Source of the DNA: Chloroflexota bacterium
GTDB lineage: Bacteria > Chloroflexota > Anaerolineae > UBA2200
Direction: 5' to 3'
DNA: 64,000 bases
Assembly (NCBI GenBank): GCA_014360905.1
Contig: JACIWW010000003.1
Coordinates: 1 to 64,000, forward strand
The notes below the pieces were generated by a model that did no database searches, was not told the origin of the DNA, and saw only the letters and a program-made list of their open reading frames with translations. A program made the translations under genes and the position numbers. Each line of letters begins with the position of its first letter. Within the stretch, counting starts at the first letter, position 1. Below are positions 52,417-59,900 of the stretch, one piece after another.

Positions 52417-54113
52417 ACCCAACCACGGACTGCCTTGATCGGGTCAAGAACTGGATAGTCTTTGCTCTTTTGGGAACTTTGGTTGCTTTGTGCTTGCTTG
52501 GCATTCAAGTCAATTCACCTACCTTGGATGAGCCAGCACATATCGCTCGTGGTTATCGCTATCTCATAACTGGCAAGCTCGATCTCGATGAATCTCCCCC
52601 GCTTGTAGATATGCTCTCTGCTTTGCCAGTGCTCTTTCATAAAGGCATTATAATACCTCCCCCTCATCCTGTGCACAGGTTCTCCCTCACTGAGTTCGCC
52701 GACATGTTTGTCTGGGTTTACAATGATGCTGAGGCGGTGATCAATAGCGGACGTCTGGCGATTATCTTTTTGTCTGTTCTACTTGGCTATGCTGTTTTTC
52801 TTTGGGCGAGAGAGCTGTGGGGCGTATCCGCGGGGCTGCTGGCATTGTTTTTTTATGTTTTGGATCCCAATATCCTGGCGCATTCTCAGTTGGCCACGAA
52901 TGATCTAGGGGCAGCTTGTTTCATTTTCATTGCTACGTATTTCTTATGGCGCTTTCTTCGCCGGCACCGAAGCGTAGATCTAGCAGCAGCAGGGTTATTG
53001 CTAGGGTTAGCACAGGCGGCAAAGTTCTCGGCATTGCTTCTTTTACCGGTTTTCTGTGTTATGCTGCTGATCGAGGCTTGTCGTAATAGGATCTCGCACG
53101 GTTGGAGGACTCGGCAAGGGCATAGTGCCCACCGAGGTTTGGGCCGAGCAACCCGCTCCTTTTGTGTTACTTTACTCATTTTAAGCAGTTTGGCCTTTTT
53201 CTCACTATGGGCAAGCTACCGTTTTGAAACGGTGCCGCTGCAATCCTTCAAATCGGTATGGAATTTGGCGCAACAGGCGCTCAATTCTTCGGGCGGACAA
53301 GGAAGTATCAAGGACTGGGTGATGCCTTTTGCTACGTATGCCCGAGGCTTACGCTCGATACTGCGTCGTCTGGAACGTGCTGCGCCAGTCTTCCTAATGG
53401 GCAGGCATTTCAGCAAAGGCCCATGGTACCACATACTTGTTGCCTTTGCCATCAAGACACCAATTCCTACGTTAATTCTTTTGGCTGCAGCCACGTATTT
53501 GACTCTGCGTGGCAAGCATAGTGCGCATGAAGAGTTCATCTTGTATTTGCCTATCACAGTTTTCTTCCTGGCAGGAGTTATTTTCAGCTCATTGAACCTT
53601 AACTATCGACACATCCTACCGATTTTGCCTTTTGCCTTCGTTATTGTGAGCAAAATCGTAACATGGAACTTGGGGCATCTAGGACAGCTCATTCTGGCTG
53701 TGCTTTGTCTATGGTATGCTATTGGTACTGCTTCTATCTATCCCCATTGTTTAGCCTATTTCAACGAGTTTGTGGGCGGCTCTGGGAATGGGTATAAATA
53801 TCTTGTGGGTGCTGATTTGGATTGGGGGCAAGATTTGAAAAACTTGAAAACATATATGGCCCAAAATGACCTAGATATAGTGCATCTGGCCTATTTTGGC
53901 AGTGCACATCCCGATTATTACGGCATTCAAGCGCAGCCATTGCCTACAAATAAGCCAGAGGACTTGGAAATAGAAACTACTCCAGTCTATGCTATTAGCG
54001 CCACGTATCTACAAGGGAGCTATCTGGAAGATGTGGATCAATTTAGTTGGTTGCGACGGTATACGCCTGTGGCCAAGATAGGCTATTCGATATTCTTATA
54101 CCGGCTACCATGA
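52413..54113 (+). CDS. GT39-type membrane glycosyltransferase
   Basis: 566 residues. The ATG at 52413 overlaps the esterase stop as ATGA. A TTG at 52407 has GGAGA 6 bases upstream and is an equally possible start. The first loop is SPTLDEPAHIARGYRYLITG, followed by DESPPLVDMLSALPVLF, close to proteins annotated as dolichyl-phosphate-mannose-protein mannosyltransferase-like. DPNILAHSQLATNDLGAA is a conserved loop of that branch. The C-terminal part (VGADLDWGQDLKNLKTYM) is also typical. It is the last GT-C gene of the cluster and directly precedes the HpnA-like gene. Confidence 0.9.
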   Translation: MNPTTDCLDRVKNWIVFALLGTLVALCLLGIQVNSPTLDEPAHIARGYRYLITGKLDLDESPPLVDMLSALPVLFHKGIIIPPPHPVHRFSLTEFADMFVWVYNDAEAVINSGRLAIIFLSVLLGYAVFLWARELWGVSAGLLALFFYVLDPNILAHSQLATNDLGAACFIFIATYFLWRFLRRHRSVDLAAAGLLLGLAQAAKFSALLLLPVFCVMLLIEACRNRISHGWRTRQGHSAHRGLGRATRSFCVTLLILSSLAFFSLWASYRFETVPLQSFKSVWNLAQQALNSSGGQGSIKDWVMPFATYARGLRSILRRLERAAPVFLMGRHFSKGPWYHILVAFAIKTPIPTLILLAAATYLTLRGKHSAHEEFILYLPITVFFLAGVIFSSLNLNYRHILPILPFAFVIVSKIVTWNLGHLGQLILAVLCLWYAIGTASIYPHCLAYFNEFVGGSGNGYKYLVGADLDWGQDLKNLKTYMAQNDLDIVHLAYFGSAHPDYYGIQAQPLPTNKPEDLEIETTPVYAISATYLQGSYLEDVDQFSWLRRYTPVAKIGYSIFLYRLP

Positions 54114-54132
54114 GCCTGAGCGGGGAATTAGT

Positions 54133-55092
54133 ATGAAGGCATTTGTGACTGGAGCGACTGGTTTCGTGGGTTCTGCCGTAGTGCGTAGTTTGCTGCGCAG
54201 GGGCGTTGAAGTCAGAGTGCTGGCTCGGCGAAGCAGTGACCTACGCAATATTGCTGGCCTTGATTTGGAAATTTCTTATGGCGATCTATTACATGAAGAG
54301 GCCCTGGCACGGGCTTTACAAGGTTGCAATGTCGTTTACCATATCGCCGCCTATTACAGTACGGATGAAGCCGATAGCCAGATGATGTACGAGGTGAACG
54401 TGCGCGGGACGAAGGCGGTAATGCGTGCTGCACTGAAGGCAGGGGTACAGCGCGTCGTGCATACCAGTACTATCGGGACAATTGGGCAACCCGAGGATGG
54501 TACTCTAGCGACTGAAGAGACGCCCTTCAATCTATGGGATAGCGCTAGTCACTATGTCAAATCTAAATACCTCGCCGAGGTTGCAGCGCTTGCAATGTGC
54601 AAACAAGGCTTGCCTGTGGTTGTGGTAAACCCTTGTGCACCGGTAGGCCCACGGGATATCAAGCCAAGCAGCACAGGTCAACGTGTCCTGGATTATCTCA
54701 ATGGCAAGCCTCCTTCCTTTGTGCCAGGAGGGATAAATTTTATCTCAGTTCACGATGTTGCAGAGGGTGAAGTGTTGGCAGCAGAAAGGGGTCGTGTGGG
54801 TGAGAGGTATATCCTTGGTCATAAGGACGGTAACCTGCAATTGTCAGAATTTTTGGCTTTAATGGAACAGGTATCAGGAGTCAAACGCCCTCGCATAACC
54901 AAACACCCGCTCTCCATTTTGTCTGCCATGCGAGGCAGGTCATCTGATAAAGCACCCAGTTTCAGGCCAAGATCACTGACTTGTGACCCATCGAAGGCTA
55001 TTCGTGAATTGGGATTGCCCCAGACACCGCTGCCGGTGGCATTTGCAGAGGCTATTGCCTGGTTTAGAGACAATGGGTATGTCCGGACATGA
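54133..55092 (+). CDS. hpnA: HpnA-like sugar epimerase/SDR oxidoreductase
   Basis: 319 residues. The Rossmann motif is VTGATGFVGSAVVRSLL, followed by RSSDLRNIAGLDLEISYGDL. The catalytic pair is Y141 and K145 in HYVKSKYLAE, with HTSTIGTIG upstream. The signature VNPCAPVGPRDIKPSSTGQ and LDYLNGKPPSFVPGGINFISVHDVAEG match the hopanoid-associated epimerase HpnA closely. No squalene-hopene cyclase or other hopanoid gene is visible, so here it may act on a glycan precursor. GGGGAA lies before the ATG. Confidence 0.85.
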   Translation: MKAFVTGATGFVGSAVVRSLLRRGVEVRVLARRSSDLRNIAGLDLEISYGDLLHEEALARALQGCNVVYHIAAYYSTDEADSQMMYEVNVRGTKAVMRAALKAGVQRVVHTSTIGTIGQPEDGTLATEETPFNLWDSASHYVKSKYLAEVAALAMCKQGLPVVVVNPCAPVGPRDIKPSSTGQRVLDYLNGKPPSFVPGGINFISVHDVAEGEVLAAERGRVGERYILGHKDGNLQLSEFLALMEQVSGVKRPRITKHPLSILSAMRGRSSDKAPSFRPRSLTCDPSKAIRELGLPQTPLPVAFAEAIAWFRDNGYVRT

Positions 55093-55129
55093 GTTGATAT
55101 TTCAGAGTTTGCCTCAGGGGAGTGAGATC

Positions 55130-55822
55130 ATGCAGAGGATTAGTAAGTGGGCTGGATATATGCGAAAAAAGGTCTTGGCTATTCTGATGGGAGTATCGGC
55201 AGTACCCGTTTTGGGATGGTTGACCGTGCGGCTTGCCGAAGCCTTAGTTGGGCCTTACAAAGATCGACGTATACTGGCACAAGTGACCTCCAGACCTTAT
55301 ATTTCGCCTCATGCCCAGATAAAATGCCCTCATTTACGAGTTGGGCGTAATTGTTTCATAGACGAGAGAGTAACCATTTACTCTCACCATAATGGGGGTG
55401 AGGTTCGCCTGGGCGATCGAGTGCATATATACCGAGACACGATCATCGAAATCGGAATGGGAGGAAGCGTGATGATCGGAGATAATACGCATATTCAGGC
55501 ATCATGCAATATCAAAGGCTTTCTGAAGAGCGTCATTATTGGTCACAATGTACAGATCGCCCCTCATTGTGCTTTCAGCCCCTATGAGCATAACTTTGAA
55601 GACCGGTATAGGCCTATCAATGCACAGGGTATCCGCAGTGCAGGCGATATTGTGTTGGAAGACGATGTGTGGCTTGGGTTGGGAGTCAAGGTGCTGGAGG
55701 GCGTGCGCATTGGCAAAGGGGCTGTGATTGGAGCTGGTGCGGTGGTCACCAAAGACATCCCTGAATATGCTATCGCGGTAGGTGTGCCAGCGCGTGTCAT
55801 CCGCTGGCGTGGCGAGGCGTGA
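55130..55822 (+). CDS. hexapeptide-repeat acyltransferase (WbbJ-like)
   Basis: 230 residues from ATG 55130, selected by GGGGAG 7 bases upstream. A hydrophobic stretch at about 14-40 (VLAILMGVSAVPVLGWL) may bind the membrane. About 60-225 contain left-handed beta-helix repeats (VRLGDRVHIYRDTIIEIG, SVMIGDNTHIQASCNI, VRIGKGAVIGAGAVVTKDIP) and end with VGVPARVIRWRG. The loop APHCAFSPYEHNFED holds the catalytic His and matches O-acetyltransferases of surface polysaccharide clusters. It probably acetylates a sugar of the glycan. The promoter at 55850 follows immediately. Confidence 0.92.
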   Translation: MQRISKWAGYMRKKVLAILMGVSAVPVLGWLTVRLAEALVGPYKDRRILAQVTSRPYISPHAQIKCPHLRVGRNCFIDERVTIYSHHNGGEVRLGDRVHIYRDTIIEIGMGGSVMIGDNTHIQASCNIKGFLKSVIIGHNVQIAPHCAFSPYEHNFEDRYRPINAQGIRSAGDIVLEDDVWLGLGVKVLEGVRIGKGAVIGAGAVVTKDIPEYAIAVGVPARVIRWRGEA

Positions 55823-55849
55823 AAGATTTGTAATATCTGCCCTTTGAAC

Positions 55850-55883
55850 TTTTCATAAGTTTTTCATTTTGGGTTGTTAGAAT
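55850..55883 (+). promoter_or_regulatory. PhoB-type promoter (site C) before the methyltransferase gene
   Basis: TTTTCAT at 55850-55856 and TTTTCAT at 55861-55867 are 11 bp apart, and TAGAAT (55878-55883) comes 10 bases later. The first repeat plus spacer, CTTTTCATAAGT, resembles the start of the E. coli phoA box (CTGTCATAAAGT). The transcript should start near 55890, just before the GAGG that serves the ATG at 55903. This rules out an earlier in-frame ATG at 55882, which lies inside the -10. Confidence 0.7.
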
Positions 55884-55902
55884 GGGCGGGAAAGAGGATG
55901 AC

Positions 55903-56811
55903 ATGCTGGAAAGCGTTCGTTGCAATCTTTGCGGTGCTGACGATACTGAGCCTGTAGCGGAGATCGATGATTTTCACATTGTCCGCTGCCGGCAGTGTGG
56001 TTTGGTCTATGTCAATCCACGCTACCAGGAAGGCTTCCTTCAGGAACTCTATACCGCAGAGTATTATGTTCACGATGGCATCAAAAATGGCCTGGCTTTC
56101 TTTGGTTATGATGACTATATTGCCGATGAGGAGAACATCAGGATTACCTTCGCCAAACGCTTGAAAACCATTGAACGATTTGCGAACAAAGGCAAACTGT
56201 TGGATATCGGCTGTGCGACTGGGTTTTTCTTGGATCTTGCGCGAACCAGGGGCTGGGAAGTAGTCGGCAGCGAGGTATCCACATTCGCTGCACAGTATGC
56301 GCGCGACAGGTTTGGATTAGATGTGCACGAAGGCTCACTTAGAGAGTTACATTTTGCTGCAGAAACGTTTGATGTGGTAACCATGTGGGATGTTATCGAG
56401 CACGTAGCAGACCCAATGGGTGATTTACGGGAGGTTTGGCGTATTCTGCGTAAGGGTGGGTTGCTTTCCTTGATCACACCAGATTGCAGCAGTCCGATAG
56501 CACGCTTATTGGGCAAGCGTTGGGAGGAGGTACGCCGGGTGCGCGAACACATCTACTTCTTTTCTCGGCGCACGATGACCGAGATGTTGCGTAGAGCCGG
56601 TTTTGAGGTGCTGAAGATAGAAAGTGCTGACAAGGTCTTCTATTTGGGTCCAGCAATGCAGCGGCTAAAGTACTATACCTGGGATGGAATTTTGACGAAT
56701 ACAGCAACTCGCCTCGTGTACAAGCTGGGTCTGGACAAGATCCGCATCAACATCAACCCTTTCACGAAAATTGCAGTATATGCCCGTAAGCAGTGCGATT
56801 CCTCTCTGTGA
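55903..56811 (+). CDS. class I SAM-dependent methyltransferase with N-terminal zinc ribbon
   Basis: 302 residues. C7, C10, C29 and C32 form a CxxC...CxxC ribbon (RCNLCGADD, RCRQCGLVY) that starts many sugar C- and O-methyltransferases. The SAM domain has LLDIGCATGFFLDLA (motif I), FDVVTMWDVIEHVADP and WRILRKGGLLSLITPD. The YAEFY-like segment is YTAEYYVHDG. The ATG at 55903 has GAGG 5 bases upstream; an earlier ATG at 55882 overlaps the -10. It has its own PhoB-type promoter. Likely targets are a sugar nucleotide or glycan residue. Confidence 0.9.
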   Translation: MLESVRCNLCGADDTEPVAEIDDFHIVRCRQCGLVYVNPRYQEGFLQELYTAEYYVHDGIKNGLAFFGYDDYIADEENIRITFAKRLKTIERFANKGKLLDIGCATGFFLDLARTRGWEVVGSEVSTFAAQYARDRFGLDVHEGSLRELHFAAETFDVVTMWDVIEHVADPMGDLREVWRILRKGGLLSLITPDCSSPIARLLGKRWEEVRRVREHIYFFSRRTMTEMLRRAGFEVLKIESADKVFYLGPAMQRLKYYTWDGILTNTATRLVYKLGLDKIRININPFTKIAVYARKQCDSSL

Positions 56812-56826
56812 AGGAACAATCCACCC

Positions 56827-56855
56827 TTGACTAATCATTGCCCACACAGTAGAGT
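56827..56855 (+). promoter_or_regulatory. sigma70-type promoter of the large dockerin-esterase gene
   Basis: TTGACT (56827-56832, 5 of 6) is followed after 17 bases by TAGAGT (56850-56855, 4 of 6). The predicted start near 56862 lies inside the palindrome at 56859-56873. No TTTTCAT half-sites are present, so this gene seems separate from the PhoB-type group. Confidence 0.5.
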
Positions 56856-56858
56856 GGA

Positions 56859-56873
56859 ACGTATGTCATACGT
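56859..56873. promoter_or_regulatory. 15-bp palindrome at the transcription start (operator candidate)
   Basis: ACGTATGTCATACGT is a perfect 7-bp inverted repeat around a central T. It covers the predicted start site of the promoter at 56827-56855. A repressor dimer bound here would block transcription. No copy was found elsewhere in the window on reading. Confidence 0.5.
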
Positions 56874-56922
56874 CTATTTATTTAGAGTGTTGCAAGCATA
56901 GCTATCTATTAGGAGAAGCATC

Positions 56923-59900
56923 ATGACCAGAATCTCTGTTATTTTCGTCATTGCTTTGGCTTTGGCCATTGGCCTGTGGCTGACTGTATCTTGGAATATC
57001 GGGAGCCAGATAGCAACGGTGGCTGTCTTGCCAGCCCACGCCCAGCAAGGAGTGTATAGCGTTACTTTTCAGACCAATGTTTCGCCTGCTGGATACCGCG
57101 GTGCTGCTGACGCCTTTCTCAACTACTTTTCTGCGACCGAAAATCAAGGAGCCAGTGGCGACTTGTGGGTCAGAAGCGATGGTTGGCAGCGTGCTCTGAT
57201 GAAATTTGACTTGACGCAGCATATTCCCGAGGGTGTACGAGTGCTCTCGGCGACGTTGACTATCCGTGTGAGCAACCGGACAGCTTCTTATCCTATACGC
57301 TTGCAATGCTACCATGTGTTGCAACCTTGGATGGAGTCTCAAGTGACCTGGAACAACGCCTCGCAAGGAGTAAGTTGGTGGGGTGGGGGCGGATGCGAGG
57401 GAAGTTCACGCTCTGAAGGGCCATTTTATCAGACCGAGGTGAACAACCCTGCTGGAGATATTGTTGTGCTGGATCTGACGAGCGCAGTACAAGCATGGGT
57501 GGATAACCCGGCAGCGAATTATGGATTCCTGCTGCAGGGGGCTACTGTTGTAGCGAACGTGACCTATAAATTTGCTAGTTCTGACAACCTCACTCCTCAT
57601 TATCGCCCCCAATTGGTAGTGACATACGAGGGTGCGCCGCCACTGGCCACTCCTACACCAACGCGAACTCCCACCAAAACACCTACGCCTTTTCCACCAA
57701 CAGTCCTTACCTCAACGCTAGCCGATTGGCAGTTTGATCAGTGTCTAAAGGCTAATTCGGAGCAACCCGTGTCGAACGCGGAGATGATGCTGCTAATCTG
57801 GCAGGGTACCCCCTGGACAGCGGAATTGCGATTGACCATCTGCAACAGCGACAGTCCACACCCTATCTATCTCAATGGCAAGCTTGTTGGCACAGCCCCG
57901 ATCACTTCGACTGAAAACTGTGAATGCAATGAAGAGCAACGTCGTGGGTATCAGGCTCGGTTTGAGATAGACCCAAGTTGGATCAATTCTGGGCCAAGCT
58001 ATATGAACTTTATCACGGTTACCAATGAGGCGAATCCCTGGGACAGTTTCAAGGCTTATGGGGCGCATATCATCCTCAGCGGTGACATCACTGGCGCGAC
58101 GCGGTCTTATTTCGATTTTGCTTATGACTATGATGGGTCACTGATAAGGGGAGCAATACAAATCCCTATTGGTTACAATCCCAGTGTGGCTACGCCATTG
58201 CTTATCTCAGTGCCTGGTACAGGGGAGGATAAAGATCATGGTCTAATCCGGTACGCTGCGCGGGCCAATGAGATGGGTTGGTTGTTAGCTTCGCTGGACA
58301 TGCGCAAGGGTTGGAACAGCACTTCGGCTACACCAGCCAGAACGCCTTCTCTGGCCGTTCAGCAAGACATTATCAGACTATTGCAGTATGTACAGACTCA
58401 TTACAACGTGGACCGAACGCGGGTCTATATCGCGGGCTTTTCAACTGGTGGAGGTATTGCAGCCACTGTAGCAGCGAAGTACCCGGATGTCTTTGCAGGA
58501 GTAATTGATTACGCGGGTGTGACGAGCTATGCAGAGTGGTATCAGGAGCGTGGGGATCTCGCTGTGGTATTAGAACGCGAACTCAATGGGACTCCCTATG
58601 GGAATTTTGAGTACGCACGTCGTTCCAGTCGTTTGTTGGCGCGCAATCTGCAATATGTGGCGATGCGCATCGTGCACGGTACAGCAGATGACCGGGTACG
58701 CTCTACCCATTCATCTAAACTCTACAACGAAGTTATGCCACTGTTCTATGATCCGGCGCTTACATTTAAGGAGTTTCATCAGCATTCGGGAGGGCATACG
58801 CCTGATCTTGCTGGTGTGAGTGAAACGGACTTGCACTTCCTGGCCCAGCATACGCTAGTGGAGAATCCGCGTGAGCTAAAGCTCATTACAGATGAAGGCA
58901 AGAATTACTACTGGCTTCGAGTGGATAAACTAGGCGTCTCATCCACTGCTTGGCGCGGTTGGGTGGAAATGGATGCCAGATATGACCCCAATACCAGCAC
59001 TATTTGGGTGAGTGTAAAGGAGGGCGATTTTTCTGAAGGCAAGCCGCTTACCGTCACACTCGATTTGTCGAAGATGGGTCTGAACACAACCTCTGTATAC
59101 GATATCGAGGAATATGATGAGCAAACAGGGGAATTTTCTTTTCGTACAGCGGTTATGCCTGTTGCGGGCAAGTTGATTTTGACAGTGCCGCGGAACGCAC
59201 TGGGATATGTGATTCGTCAGTACGTAATCTACCCAGCTGGGAGCAGGCAATTGCGGCTTCTGCGCTTGCAGCAGGGGGTAGATGGTTATACAGGGACACA
59301 GGACACTTACATTACCTCGTGGCCAAGCGAGGGACCAGAGGAGCCTCACGGCTCTTCACCCACATTGCTTCTCGCTTATGATGCACGCCGCAAAGCGCTG
59401 CTCAAATTTGATTTGAGCTCTGTGCCTGCTGGTATGGAGATCAAAGCTGCCAAGTTGACGGTGCATCTGGTAGAGAACAGAGGAACAGGCATCAATGTTG
59501 GTGCATATGAAGCCCTACGACCGTGGGCGGATGACAGGGCAAGTTGGCAGTGGTCAAATCCAACTCAGCAATGGACTGTTGCAGGCGGGGATGGTGCTGG
59601 CGATCGCGCTTCCTCAGCTACGTATACTGTGCAAAACGTGCGGCTGACGGGAGCGTATACTTTTCATCTCAAGTCCCTAGTGGAACACTGGCTGGCTGAA
59701 CCTAACAGCAATCATGGTTTGTTTTTGATTGGGAGCGGGTCTTATACAACAGACAGTTATCCTTTGGCATCGGCAGAATATGCTGACGTCAGCAAACGAC
59801 CTCTGCTGGAAATCTGGTACATGGAGCCACTGCCTACGCCAACTAGTACACCGATTCCTACAGCGACCTCTACTCCTACGACAACGCCCACACCCGGAGC

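Noticed and set aside
15148-55822. Classical Wzx/Wzy or ABC-transporter capsule cluster
   Set aside because: No flippase of the Wzx type, polymerase, ABC transporter or priming glycosyltransferase is encoded, apart from the small EamA/SMR-type protein.
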